52,805 bases of DNA, from positions 1-52,805 of the forward strand of contig DJPN01000011.1 in NCBI GenBank assembly GCA_002438565.1, in the 5' to 3' direction. Below, in pieces: positions 15,240-24,242 of this stretch (its first letter is position 1; each line of letters opens with the position of its first letter). The notes under the pieces are model-generated. The model did no database searches. It saw nothing but the letters and a program-made list of their open reading frames with translations, and was not told where the DNA came from. Both the position numbers and the translations under genes were made by a program. Source of the DNA: Alphaproteobacteria bacterium UBA6411. Its GTDB lineage: Bacteria; Pseudomonadota; Alphaproteobacteria; CAAGCB01; CAG-977.

Positions 15240-16964
15240 CTATTCCGCCTTTTGCATGACGGGCAGGCATACGACAAAGCACGCGCCCAAAATTTTGCCC
15301 GCCGCGTCCGTGCGGTTGCGGGCGTAAATCGTGCCGTTCAATCCCGTTACGACTTTTTCGGAAATGGACAACCCCAATCCCGAATGATGCCCGAACTGTT
15401 CATTTTGAGGCCGTTCGCAATAAAAACGGTGAAACAGCTTTTCTTCGTCGCCGGGGGGGATGCCCTTTCCTTCGTCCTCGAACGTCAAAATCAGAGATTT
15501 GCCTTGAAGCTTTCCGGTCACAACGATATGGCCGTTGTCGGGCGAAAACGAAATCGCGTTGCCGATAAGGTTGTAAAACACTTGCGCCAAACGGGTTTCC
15601 ATTCCCAGCACATACAAATCCTTCGGCGTTTTTTCGTCCCAGTTCAAAACGAATTTGATGCCGTGTTTCGTCGCCGCTTCGCCCAAGTTGTACATTTCGA
15701 CGGATGAAGACAGGAGTTTGTAAATATCGACGGGCTCAAACACTTCGCGCGACAGTTCGGCGTCCAGACGCGACAGGTTTGAAATATCGGTAATCAGCCT
15801 GTCCAGCCGCAAAACGTCATCGTGAACGATGCTCATCAGTTTTTGCTTTTTCGCAGGATCGGAAATGTAGTCGATTGTTTCCAGCGCGCTTCGCATGGAT
15901 GACAGCGGGTTTTTGATTTCGTGCGACACGTCGGCGGCGAAGCGTTCCGTCGCGTCCAGCCGTTCCCAAAGCGTGTCCGTCATTTTAATCAAAGCCCCCG
16001 ACAAATCGCCGATTTCGTCATGGCGTTTCGTTTCGTCGGGAATCCGGCGCAGGCGTCCCCCGCTGGTGCGGATGTTGACCGCCGCCGTCGACAGGCGGTT
16101 CAGCGGCGCGACAATCGTTCCGACCATGAAATAAGACAGCAGCACGGTTACCGCCAAAGCCAGCATAAACAGGCGAAAAATTCCCAAACGGAACGTCATC
16201 AGATTTTGAATGACGTTTTCGATGCCGCCGTTGACCATAATCGCGCCGACGATTTGGTCGTTGAAAATAACGGGGACGGCAACGCTCAGAATACTGCCGA
16301 ATCCGTCCAGATAGCGGATTTTTGACGTAAACACGCCGTCGCCCAGCGCGGCGCCGACCTCTTCGTAATCGAACGCGGTTTGATTTTTGGGTTCGTCGTA
16401 ATGGTTGATTTTTTTACGATCCGCCAATTCCCGCCCCCAAAAGGAATGTTCAAATTCTTCGGTCGGGATGCCGAGCGGCCTTTGCCCCAAGCGGTTGTCG
16501 GCCGTCAGCACGCCGTTATGATCAAACAGGCGGACGCGGGCTTGAGCCACGGAAGCCAGTCTTTGCAAAACGCGGCGCGCGGCGTCGGGAATCAGTCTGA
16601 AGATTTCATGCGGGGTTTGTTCCTGCAAACCGCCGGATCGTCCGAAACGGTCGTCAAAGGAAAGCGTTTCCGTTTTTTCCGTGAAAAATCCGAATTGTTC
16701 CGTGCGCGCCATTTCAAAAGGCGGAATCGTTTCGGCAAGTTCGGAATTGACGGCGCCTTCGCTGACCGCCAAAGCCATCAATTCGGCTTGCGCTTTCAGA
16801 ATTTTGATTTCCGCGTCAATCAGTCCCTGCCGGTAATGGTCCATATAAAACAAACCCGCGACCAGCAAAACGGGGGCGAGCAGGTTGACCAGCAGCAGCC
16901 GCCATGCCAGCGGCGACCGCAGGAACACGAAAGGCTTGAAAGCGTTTGCGGGATGAAATTTCAT
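15240..16964 (-). CDS. chvG: Sensor histidine kinase ChvG
   Basis: The 574-residue inner-membrane kinase has TM1 at about residues 20-40, a periplasmic sensor of roughly 215 residues, TM2 near 260-285, HAMP, a HisKA domain with the phospho-His in ADVSHEIKNPLSS, and a HATPase domain (NLIGNAISFS, DEGKGIP, GLGLSIS). Orthologues respond to acid and envelope stress and control host interaction genes in Rhizobiales. The gene is 2 bp downstream of chvI, and its tail carries the ribosome site for hprK. The signal in this organism is unknown. Confidence 0.93.
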   Translation of the reverse strand: MKFHPANAFKPFVFLRSPLAWRLLLVNLLAPVLLVAGLFYMDHYRQGLIDAEIKILKAQAELMALAVSEGAVNSELAETIPPFEMARTEQFGFFTEKTETLSFDDRFGRSGGLQEQTPHEIFRLIPDAARRVLQRLASVAQARVRLFDHNGVLTADNRLGQRPLGIPTEEFEHSFWGRELADRKKINHYDEPKNQTAFDYEEVGAALGDGVFTSKIRYLDGFGSILSVAVPVIFNDQIVGAIMVNGGIENVIQNLMTFRLGIFRLFMLALAVTVLLSYFMVGTIVAPLNRLSTAAVNIRTSGGRLRRIPDETKRHDEIGDLSGALIKMTDTLWERLDATERFAADVSHEIKNPLSSMRSALETIDYISDPAKKQKLMSIVHDDVLRLDRLITDISNLSRLDAELSREVFEPVDIYKLLSSSVEMYNLGEAATKHGIKFVLNWDEKTPKDLYVLGMETRLAQVFYNLIGNAISFSPDNGHIVVTGKLQGKSLILTFEDEGKGIPPGDEEKLFHRFYCERPQNEQFGHHSGLGLSISEKVVTGLNGTIYARNRTDAAGKILGACFVVCLPVMQKAE

Positions 16965-16966
16965 CG

Positions 16967-17671
16967 TCAGTCGTTCCGGAAACGGTATCCCACGCCGTAC
17001 AAAGTTTCGATTCCCGCAAAATCGGGGTCGATTTCTTTAAACTTGCGGCGCAGGCGTTTGATGTGGCTGTCAACCGTGCGGTCGTCGATGTAGACATTCG
17101 ATCCGTAAGCGCTGTCAATCAGCAAATCGCGCGTTTTGACTTGTCCGGGGTTTTCCGCCAAAGAATACAGAATCAAAAACTCGGTCAGCGTCAAATCCAA
17201 AGGCGTGCCGTGAAAAGTGCAGGAGTGCCGCGTCTTGTTCAGCTTCAGCGCGCCGCGTTCGATAATCGTGTCCCCGACGGGAACGCCGTTTTCGGCAACG
17301 GCAATCGGTTCCGCGCGGCGAATCAGCGTTTTGATGCGGGCGACCAGCAAATTGGGCGAAAACGGTTTTTTGATGTAATCGTCCGCCCCCATGCGCAAAC
17401 CGCACAGTTCGTCAATCTCGTCTTCCTTGCTGGTTAGGAAAATGACGGGAATGTTTGATTTTTCGCGCAGTCTGCGCAAAACCTCCATGCCGTCCATGCG
17501 GGGCATTTTGATGTCCAGAACGACCAGAGAAAAACCGCCCTGCAGAACGCCTTCCAATCCCGACAAACCGTCGTTGAACGTTTGAACTTCAAAGCCTTCC
17601 TCTTCCAACAGCATGGAAACGGATGTCAGAATATTTTGGTCGTCGTCGATTAAAGCGATTTTTGCGGTCAC
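16967..17671 (-). CDS. chvI: Response regulator ChvI
   Basis: This OmpR-type regulator has a receiver domain (acidic pair LIDDD, phospho-Asp in LVVLDIKMPRMDG, Lys in FLTSKEDE) and a winged-helix DNA-binding domain ending RRKFKEIDPDFAGIETLYGVGYRF. The best start is GTG at 17671, giving 234 residues, because GGGAGG lies 8 nt upstream and TAKIALIDDD fits family N-termini; a longer frame reaches 17701. The upstream hairpin covers the ribosome site (see 17680-17706). It is the first gene of the chvI-chvG-hprK-EIIA-HPr-EI-ankyrin operon. Confidence 0.93.
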   Translation of the reverse strand: MTAKIALIDDDQNILTSVSMLLEEEGFEVQTFNDGLSGLEGVLQGGFSLVVLDIKMPRMDGMEVLRRLREKSNIPVIFLTSKEDEIDELCGLRMGADDYIKKPFSPNLLVARIKTLIRRAEPIAVAENGVPVGDTIIERGALKLNKTRHSCTFHGTPLDLTLTEFLILYSLAENPGQVKTRDLLIDSAYGSNVYIDDRTVDSHIKRLRRKFKEIDPDFAGIETLYGVGYRFRND

Positions 17672-17679
17672 GGTAAAAG

Positions 17680-17706
17680 CCTCCCGTTTTATTTGAAACA
17701 ACGGGA
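17680..17706 (-). promoter_or_regulatory. Hairpin sequestering the chvI ribosome-binding site
   Basis: On the minus strand TCCCGTT (17700-17706) can pair with AACGGGA (17682-17688) across an 11-nt loop. The right arm contains most of the GGGAGG ribosome site (17680-17685) of the GTG start at 17671. Transcripts reading through from rlmN would carry the whole hairpin, whereas a start from a TAAAAT-like -10 just upstream would probably remove the 5' arm. Confidence 0.4.
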
Positions 17707-17741
17707 TATTTTAGCAGGTCGGACAGCGGAAGGAAAGAGTT

Positions 17742-18797
17742 TTAAACAGCCGCGTTCGCCGATTTCAGCTGACCGCACGCCGCCATAATCTCCTGCCCGC
17801 GGGAAACGCGAATCGGGGCGGCGTAATTGTGGTTTTCCAACAGCTTTGCGAATTTCACGATGCGGGACATCGGCGAACATTTGTACGGGCAGCCCTGCCA
17901 TTCGTTGAACGGAATCAAGTTGAACTTGACCGCCAGCCCTTTGACCAGGCGCATCAGTTCGCGCGCGTCCGCTTCGGAATCGTTGATGCCGTCCAGCATA
18001 ACGTATTCCATCGTGATATAATGGCGCGTCCCTGCGATTTCTTGGAATTTTTTACAGGCGGGAAGCAGCTCTTCCAACGGGTATTTGCGGTTAATCGGCA
18101 TAATCGCATCGCGGATTTCATTCGTCGGAGCGTGCAGACTGACGGCAAGCTTGACATCCAAATCCTCGGCGACTTTGGGAATCATCGGCACGACGCCGCT
18201 GGTCGACAGCGTGATGCGGCGGCGCGATATGGCGATGCCTTCGGGATCCATGATGATTTTCAGCGCTTTTTTGGTGTTTTCATAGTTCAAGAGCGGTTCG
18301 CCCATGCCCATGACAACGATGTTCGACAAATACCGCGGCTCCAAAGACGGGCTGGGCCATTCGCCGTAGCTGTCGCGCGCCGCCATGAATTGGGCGACGA
18401 TTTCCCCCGCCGTCAGATTGCGCGTCAATTTTTGCGACCCCGTATGGCAGAATTTGCAGCCGTTGGGACAGCCGACTTGGGTCGAAATGCAGACGGCGCC
18501 GCGGTCTTCTTCGGGAATGTAGACGGTTTCGATGTCGCGCCCGTCGTCGAAACGGAACAGCCATTTGCGTGTCGAATCCGAAGCGGTCAGTTCGCGCACG
18601 ACCTGCGGACGGTGCAGGGTGTAGCCGTTGTCAATCAGTTTTTGACGCAAAGGTTTGCCCAGGCTGGTCATTTCCGCGAAATCCGTTTTGCCCTGCCAGT
18701 AAATCCAATGCCACAGCTGTTTTGCGCGAAACGGTTTTTCGCCCAGTGATTCGATTTCTTTTGCCAATTCCTCGCGGGACAGACCGATAAGGTTCAT
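17742..18797 (-). CDS. rlmN: 23S rRNA (A2503)/tRNA (A37) C2-methyltransferase
   Basis: The 351-residue radical-SAM enzyme methylates C2 of A2503 in 23S rRNA and A37 in some tRNAs. Visible features are STQVGCPNGCKFCHTG with the CxxxCxxC cluster ligands (near residue 115), the VVMGMGEPLLNYEN motif, and the C-terminal EIMAACGQL holding the catalytic Cys. AAGGAAAAA precedes the ATG. It lies 70 bp upstream of chvI on the same strand with no terminator between. Confidence 0.97.
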   Translation of the reverse strand: MNLIGLSREELAKEIESLGEKPFRAKQLWHWIYWQGKTDFAEMTSLGKPLRQKLIDNGYTLHRPQVVRELTASDSTRKWLFRFDDGRDIETVYIPEEDRGAVCISTQVGCPNGCKFCHTGSQKLTRNLTAGEIVAQFMAARDSYGEWPSPSLEPRYLSNIVVMGMGEPLLNYENTKKALKIIMDPEGIAISRRRITLSTSGVVPMIPKVAEDLDVKLAVSLHAPTNEIRDAIMPINRKYPLEELLPACKKFQEIAGTRHYITMEYVMLDGINDSEADARELMRLVKGLAVKFNLIPFNEWQGCPYKCSPMSRIVKFAKLLENHNYAAPIRVSRGQEIMAACGQLKSANAAV

Positions 18798-18816
18798 GAT
18801 GTTTTTCCTTGCATAA

Positions 18817-19218
18817 TCAAAAACGGGGACGCATTAGGGCGTTTGTTCGTTGAATGGTTTGAATTTGCTGCGTCGTCGCGGATTTGTCGCCCGCAATAAA
18901 AGACGATAAAAAGAACGTGATGCAAAACATGGCCAGAACGGCATGCGCAAAATCGCCCAAAGCGTATACGGCGGTGGCCTGCAAATCCGGGTCGCCTTTG
19001 GCTGTCAGCGTTTTTTTGAACACCAGTCTGTAAAAAACGACGAACGCGCCCATGAACAAATACAAATCGCCGGTGAACAGGCGGCGGAACATGTTGCCGT
19101 CTTCGTTTGTTCCGAACACGACCCAAGCCGCGCACAGCGCGCCGACGAACGTGCAGCGGTGAAACACGGCGCCCGAAGAAATCAGCAGGATAATCGTGTC
19201 GATAAATTTTTTTATCAT
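18817..19218 (-). CDS. Small inner-membrane protein, unknown
   Basis: I place the start at 19218 (AAAGG 9 nt upstream), giving 133 residues; the open frame continues to 19350 but would then overlap a divergent small gene. Three or four hydrophobic segments are visible (IDTIILLISSGAVF, FVGALCAAWVVFG, LYLFMGAFVVFYRLVF, AVLAMFCITFFLSSFIAG). No family is recognised. It ends 19 bp before rlmN on the same strand. Confidence 0.65.
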   Translation of the reverse strand: MIKKFIDTIILLISSGAVFHRCTFVGALCAAWVVFGTNEDGNMFRRLFTGDLYLFMGAFVVFYRLVFKKTLTAKGDPDLQATAVYALGDFAHAVLAMFCITFFLSSFIAGDKSATTQQIQTIQRTNALMRPRF

Positions 19219-19275
19219 CTTGTATTTGCCTTTGAACCGCGCTAAAACGCTGTTGCTTTTTATCAGGGTGAAAAA

Positions 19276-19455
19276 ATGAACAGCAAAGACGCCGAACGGG
19301 AACAAAATTCCCGTAAAACGAAAAATACAGAGCTTGTCCGTCCGAATCAAGAGGAAGTTCCGTTTTTATACATCGCCATGCGCGAACCGTCCGCGGATTA
19401 CAAGCGCGCAAACGACAAAAAACAGACGCTGTACCGCTTTATCAAACTGAAATAA
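19276..19455 (+). CDS. Small basic hypothetical protein (59 aa)
   Basis: The ATG at 19276 has AGGGTG upstream and runs 59 codons to a TAA at 19453-19455. The C-terminal half, including EEVPFLYIAMREPSADYKRA, has normal codon use for this genome and looks like real protein; the N-terminus is polar. No family is recognised. It ends flush against the stop of the convergent lipoprotein gene at 19456, and lies divergent to the membrane protein at 18817-19218. Confidence 0.5.
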   Translation: MNSKDAEREQNSRKTKNTELVRPNQEEVPFLYIAMREPSADYKRANDKKQTLYRFIKLK

Positions 19456-19842
19456 TCAGCGGTAGACGGGCTTTTCGTAGACGCCGATTAAAACATCCGA
19501 CGGGTTGGGGCTGGGGGCGGCATAGCATGCGGGCGCCGCCAGAGTGCGGTAGCAATAAACGGGTTCCAACGCGCGGTACGGCGTGTTCATCCGCATCAGT
19601 TCGGTTTGGCTCATGCAGAATTTGCCTTCGCCCGAGAAAAACCGTTCGACCGAACAGTCCTTTCCCGTGATTGCGCCGGCGATGTGGGATTCAATGGCTT
19701 TTCCCGTTGTCAGTACGGACACGGCTTCGCCCGCGCCCCAGATGCCCAAAGGCGATACTTCCCACGGCAAATGCGCGTTTGAATTGGTAAACCAGCACCC
19801 CGACAAAGCCGCAACAAAAAATGTCAAAAACAGATATTTCAT
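19456..19842 (-). CDS. Predicted lipoprotein, unknown
   Basis: The 128-residue product has a short signal peptide and the lipobox ALSGC (Cys 16). The mature region has about four more cysteines and a proline-rich tail (AAPSPNPSD), with no recognised domain. A perfect TATAAT sits about 25 bp before the ATG (19864-19869, minus strand), but no clear -35 box is present. The gene stands alone between two plus-strand genes. Confidence 0.7.
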   Translation of the reverse strand: MKYLFLTFFVAALSGCWFTNSNAHLPWEVSPLGIWGAGEAVSVLTTGKAIESHIAGAITGKDCSVERFFSGEGKFCMSQTELMRMNTPYRALEPVYCYRTLAAPACYAAPSPNPSDVLIGVYEKPVYR

Positions 19843-19973
19843 TTCTCTCCCGCCGTTTTTTCGATTATAACATAAAGCGAAATTTCAAAAAAAGAGTTAA
19901 AAGACTTGTTTTCGGGGGCTTTTAATTATAGCTTTGAATCAAAATCTGATTGTTTTTTTAAGGAGTGTTTCCC

Positions 19974-20687
19974 GTGGCAAAAGACAAAAAAACGGAAGAG
20001 CAAAATCCGCTTGAAGCCGAAATCCTGCGCGAAGTCGCGGAGGAAATGAAGGAAGAGCAAGCTAAAAAATTGTGGAAGAAAATCGCCCCGTGGCTGATGT
20101 CTGCGGTGGTTGTCGCGCTGGCTGCGACAGGCGGTTTTGAATACACTCAATACCGCAGCCGCCAACAGGCTCAAGCCGATGCGGCGGCGCTGCAGGACGC
20201 CTTGGCCGCCGTGCAGTCGGGGCAAATCATGCAGGGGGCCGAACGGCTGAAAGCTTTGCGCGATTCGTCAACGTCGGGCTATCGTTCTTTGGCGGGGCTG
20301 TATTATGTCGACACTTTGCTGAAAGACGGAAACATCGACGGCGCGCTGGACGGTTTGGATTTTGTCGCGAACGACAAAAAAGCTCCCGAAGCTTTGCGCA
20401 GTCTGGCCGTGCTGAACAAGGTGTCCATCGCCGTTGACGGGGACAATCCCGATTACGACGGGCTGAACGCCGATTTGGACGAAGTGCTGAAACGCGAAGA
20501 CGCGTGGACGGCGGATGCTTTGGAACTGCGGGCTTTAATCGCTCTGCGTCAGGGCGACGCCGAAAAAGCGCAAAGCTGCTTTAAGCAGATTATGGCTTTG
20601 CCCAATGCGAACGAAGCCAAAAAACTTCGCGCTTCCGAAAACTTGAACCTGCTGCAGCAAAAAACGGAAGCGGAACAGGCGCAATGA
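19974..20687 (+). CDS. YfgM-like membrane-anchored TPR protein
   Basis: The GTG at 19974 with AAGGAG 8 nt upstream gives 237 residues: a charged N-terminal cytoplasmic stretch, one transmembrane helix (WLMSAVVVALAATGGF, about residues 39-54), then TPR-like helical repeats. In other proteobacteria such proteins associate with the Sec translocon and periplasmic chaperones. The order yfgM-bamB-der is conserved. It overlaps bamB by 4 bp (ATGA). Confidence 0.88.
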   Translation: MAKDKKTEEQNPLEAEILREVAEEMKEEQAKKLWKKIAPWLMSAVVVALAATGGFEYTQYRSRQQAQADAAALQDALAAVQSGQIMQGAERLKALRDSSTSGYRSLAGLYYVDTLLKDGNIDGALDGLDFVANDKKAPEALRSLAVLNKVSIAVDGDNPDYDGLNADLDEVLKREDAWTADALELRALIALRQGDAEKAQSCFKQIMALPNANEAKKLRASENLNLLQQKTEAEQAQ

Positions 20688-21988
20688 TTTTTCGCGGTTT
20701 GGTTTGGGCGTCGGTTTTGTTGCTGTCGGCATGCGCGTCGGATGCCGATGCGCCTTTGGCGGGAAAAAAGATTTCCGTTCTGGCTTACGGCCGCGCGCCG
20801 ATTTCCGACAGTGAACTGAAAAAAAGCATTTTGCTGCCCGTTCCCGAAAACGTCGAAGATTGGGCGCAGGCGGGCGGGATGGCTCATCATGCGATGCAAA
20901 ATCCCGCGCTTTCCCCGAAAATCATCCGCGCGTGGAGTGTTGACATCGGCAAAGGTGCCGGAAAACGGCACGCTTTGATTGCCGAACCCGTCGGGCAGAA
21001 AGGAATTGTCTATACCGTCGATGCGGCGGGGCTGGTGCGCGCTTTTGCCGCCAGCAACGGAAAAATCATTTGGGAAAAAAATCTGCTGTCCGACAAATCC
21101 GTCCGGCGGCTGAGCGTTGTCGGATCGGGATTGGGATTGGACAACGGGTTGCTGTTCGCGGCGTTGGGGACGGGCGAAATTGTTGCGGTTGACGCCTATA
21201 ACGGCAAAGAAATCTGGCGTACCGTTTTAAAATCGCCGGTTCGTTCCGCCCCCGCGATTTACGGCGGGCGGCTGTTCGTGGTGACCGCGGATAACAAATT
21301 GACTGCTTTGGCGCAGGATGACGGGCGCGTGTTATGGCAGCATTATGCGTTTTTGGAATCCGTGTCCCTGTTGGGAAAAGCGTCGCCCGCTTTGGATAAA
21401 GGCATTGGCGTGGCGGTTTTCGCTTCGGGGGAAATCGTCGCGTTCCGCCCCGAAAACGGCAGTTTGCTGTGGACGGAAACGCTGGGAGCGACGCGGATGA
21501 ACGAGGTGTCTTCGAAAATCAACGATATTCGCGCGCGCCCCGTCATTGTTGACGATAAAGTGTTTGTCGTTGCCAGCGGCGGATTGCTGTCCGCGCTGGA
21601 TTTAAAAAGCGGCGCGGTTTTGTGGGAACGCGAAATCGCCGGCGTCAATCAGCCGTGGGTGGCGGGCGATGTGCTGTATATCGTATCGTCGGATGCGGAA
21701 TTGATTGCGCTGGATGTGTCGTCGGGCCGCGTTTTGTGGGTCAACCAGCTGGCGCGGTGGAAAAATCCCGACAAGAAAAAAGACCGCCTGCTTTGGACGG
21801 GCCCCGTTTTGGCGGGCAATCGTTTGCTGTTGACGAATTCCGACGGCAAGGTCGTTGCCGTTGCGCCGCAAACGGGAACGATTATCGGGTGGGACGATTT
21901 GGGGGATTCCGAATCGCTGGCTCCGATTGTAATGAACGGAACTTTATTCTTTTTAACCCAAGACGGAAAATTGGTGGCGTACAGATGA
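20684..21988 (+). CDS. bamB: Outer membrane assembly lipoprotein BamB
   Basis: The 434-residue lipoprotein (lipobox LLLSAC, Cys 17) has an eight-bladed beta-propeller of PQQ-type repeats, seen as recurrent G.(I/V)...WE and A.....G...W patterns. It is part of the BAM complex that inserts beta-barrel proteins into the outer membrane. It is translationally coupled to the genes on both sides by 4 bp overlaps. Confidence 0.94.
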   Translation: MIFRGLVWASVLLLSACASDADAPLAGKKISVLAYGRAPISDSELKKSILLPVPENVEDWAQAGGMAHHAMQNPALSPKIIRAWSVDIGKGAGKRHALIAEPVGQKGIVYTVDAAGLVRAFAASNGKIIWEKNLLSDKSVRRLSVVGSGLGLDNGLLFAALGTGEIVAVDAYNGKEIWRTVLKSPVRSAPAIYGGRLFVVTADNKLTALAQDDGRVLWQHYAFLESVSLLGKASPALDKGIGVAVFASGEIVAFRPENGSLLWTETLGATRMNEVSSKINDIRARPVIVDDKVFVVASGGLLSALDLKSGAVLWEREIAGVNQPWVAGDVLYIVSSDAELIALDVSSGRVLWVNQLARWKNPDKKKDRLLWTGPVLAGNRLLLTNSDGKVVAVAPQTGTIIGWDDLGDSESLAPIVMNGTLFFLTQDGKLVAYR

Positions 21989-23409
21989 CGGGAACGATAG
22001 CTCTGGTCGGCAGAACGAATGTCGGCAAATCAACTTTGTTCAACCGGTTGACGGGGCGCAAAAAAGCCCTTGTTCACGACCGTCCGGGTGTGACCCGCGA
22101 CCGCCGCGAAGGACAGGCCGTGCTTTATTCCTATCCGTTCACCGTGATTGATACGGCGGGACTGGAACAAAGCGGCGCGCTGGCGGCGTCCATGTGGAAA
22201 CAAACTGAAAAAGCGTTGGCGCAGGCGGATGCGATTGCGTTCATCGTCGACGTGCGCGCGGGGGTAACGCCGTTGGACAAGGAAACGGGGCGGACTTTGC
22301 GCCGCATCAACAAACCCGTCATTCTGGTCGCCAACAAAGCCGAGGGCAGGGAACAGCCAATGCAGGAGCTGTACGCTTTGGGCTTTGGCGAACCCGTGTT
22401 GATTTCCGCCGAACACGGTATCGGCATGGGCGATTTGTTCGAGGCATTTTCGCCCTATATCGTTCCGCCGAAACCCGAGGGCGAAGACGACGAAACGCCC
22501 GCGGAAAAGAAAGTCCGCCGCCGTAAAAAAGACGAAGAAATCGATTTGGACGACGAAACCGTTCCCGAGGAAAATATTGAAAACCGCATTATCGACATTG
22601 CAATCGTCGGACGTCCGAACGTGGGCAAGTCAACTTTGGTCAACCGCCTGCTAGGCGAAGACCGCATGCTGACAGGGCCTTTGGCGGGACTGACTCGCGA
22701 TGCGATTTCGATTAACTGGACGTACAAGGGGCGCAAGCTTCGGCTGACGGATACGGCGGGACTGCGCCGCACGTCCAAAGTGGACGACGATTTGGAAAAA
22801 TTGTCCGCAGCGGATACAAAACGCGCGGCTTTTTTGGCGCAGGTCGTCGTGCTGGTTCTGGATGCCGACGGCATTTTGGACAAGCAGGATTTGACCATCG
22901 CCCGCCAAGTGATTGACGAAGGACGCGCTTTGATTATCGCCGTCAACAAATGGGATACGGTCAAGGACAAAAAAGGCGCGACAAACCGCTTGAACGAACG
23001 CATCGAAACGTCTTTGACACAGGTCAAGGGCATCAAAACGGTAACGGTTTCCGCACGCACGGGCGAGGGATTGGACAATCTGATGAAAGCGGTTTTCGCC
23101 GTGTACGAAGTGTGGAACACCCGCATTTCGACGGGCAAACTGAATCGCTGGCTGTCCGCGATGACGGCTGTGACGCCGCCGCCTTTGTCTGCGACGAAAC
23201 GCCCGATTCCGCTGAAATACATTACGCAGGTCAAAACCCGTCCGCCAACGTTCGCGCTGTTTTCCAGCAATCCGGAAAAACTGCCCGAATCATATTTGCG
23301 TTATTTGATTAAAGGGCTGGCGACGGATTTGAAAATCGAAGGCGTGCCGGTTCGCGTTGTGATGCGCAAAGCGAACAATCCCTATGAAAACAAAGCAAAG
23401 CGCCGTTAA
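21985..23409 (+). CDS. der: Ribosome-assembly GTPase Der (EngA)
   Basis: The start at 21985 overlaps the bamB stop. The 474-residue protein has two tandem GTPase domains: G1 motifs GRTNVGKST (residue 9 onward) and GRPNVGKST (near 208), NKAE and NKWD specificity motifs, and a C-terminal KH-like domain with PLKYITQVKTRPPTF. It acts in 50S subunit maturation. The linker between the domains is long and highly charged (EDDETPAEKKVRRRKK). The first G1 motif has Thr where Pro is usual. Its TAA stop interlocks with the convergent hydrolase stop. Confidence 0.97.
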   Translation: MTGTIALVGRTNVGKSTLFNRLTGRKKALVHDRPGVTRDRREGQAVLYSYPFTVIDTAGLEQSGALAASMWKQTEKALAQADAIAFIVDVRAGVTPLDKETGRTLRRINKPVILVANKAEGREQPMQELYALGFGEPVLISAEHGIGMGDLFEAFSPYIVPPKPEGEDDETPAEKKVRRRKKDEEIDLDDETVPEENIENRIIDIAIVGRPNVGKSTLVNRLLGEDRMLTGPLAGLTRDAISINWTYKGRKLRLTDTAGLRRTSKVDDDLEKLSAADTKRAAFLAQVVVLVLDADGILDKQDLTIARQVIDEGRALIIAVNKWDTVKDKKGATNRLNERIETSLTQVKGIKTVTVSARTGEGLDNLMKAVFAVYEVWNTRISTGKLNRWLSAMTAVTPPPLSATKRPIPLKYITQVKTRPPTFALFSSNPEKLPESYLRYLIKGLATDLKIEGVPVRVVMRKANNPYENKAKRR

Positions 23410-24242
23410 TTCGGCGCTTTGGCGTATTGTTCCAGAAAATCCAGAACGGCCAGCCGAACGGTCGGATCGTTCAAAGCCCGAATATGCTTGCCGTGCGGGA
23501 CAAGGATGATTTTTTTAGGTTCCGCCGCCTGTTCGTACAAACGCAGGGTGTGGGATGCGGGGACGATATCGTCCGTTTCGGTCGTAATGAACAGCTTTGG
23601 CAGAGTCAGACGCTTTGCGTGCTTCAGCGGATTGTTTTCGGCGACCGTCCACGAAATCGGGTATTGAAAAGCCCAAAGCACATACGACGCCCCGATTTTT
23701 TCCCGTGCGATTTTGTGCGTGCTTGAAAACGCGCTGTCAATGACAAGGGCGGACACTTTGTCCTTGTCGGGGCTTTTGTCAATGGCGGACAGTGTCAGCG
23801 CGCCGCCGATGCTTTGTCCCAAAACAAAAATGTCCCCCGCTTGATTTTCAACCAGCCAGCGCAAAGCGGTTTGAATGTCCGTTTCAGCTCCGCCGAGCGA
23901 CGGAGTCCCCTGCGAATGTCCGAAGCCCCGATAATCCAAAGCGAAAATGTTGTATCCTTCAAAGCTGAGCCATAAAACGCCCAAAATATGCGTCGATATG
24001 TTTTCCGCGTTGCCGTGTAAAAACAAAATTGTTCCTTTTGCGGGTGTTTCTGTCTTTGTTTTCGGGTCGAACGAAGGAACAAACCATGCGCTTAACCGCA
24101 CTTTGTCCGGCGTTTCAAGGCTGATGTCCTTGACGGGAATGCCGACGCTGCGCAAATCCGTAACGTGTTCCCGTGTCGGGTAAAACAAAAACGTCGAACA
24201 GCCCGACAGTAAGAAACACAGGCAGAACAGCAGTTTTTTCAT
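23406..24242 (-). CDS. Alpha/beta hydrolase lipoprotein (BEM46-like)
   Basis: The 278-residue product has a lipobox (LLSGC, Cys 15), then an alpha/beta hydrolase fold: oxyanion motif LFLHGNAEN, nucleophile elbow GQSIGGALT, Asp in TETDDIVP and His in PHGKHIRAL. It resembles the BEM46/ABHD13 group of serine hydrolases; the substrate is unknown. It is translationally coupled to the OmpA-like gene upstream (ATGA overlap). Confidence 0.85.
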   Translation of the reverse strand: MKKLLFCLCFLLSGCSTFLFYPTREHVTDLRSVGIPVKDISLETPDKVRLSAWFVPSFDPKTKTETPAKGTILFLHGNAENISTHILGVLWLSFEGYNIFALDYRGFGHSQGTPSLGGAETDIQTALRWLVENQAGDIFVLGQSIGGALTLSAIDKSPDKDKVSALVIDSAFSSTHKIAREKIGASYVLWAFQYPISWTVAENNPLKHAKRLTLPKLFITTETDDIVPASHTLRLYEQAAEPKKIILVPHGKHIRALNDPTVRLAVLDFLEQYAKAPN

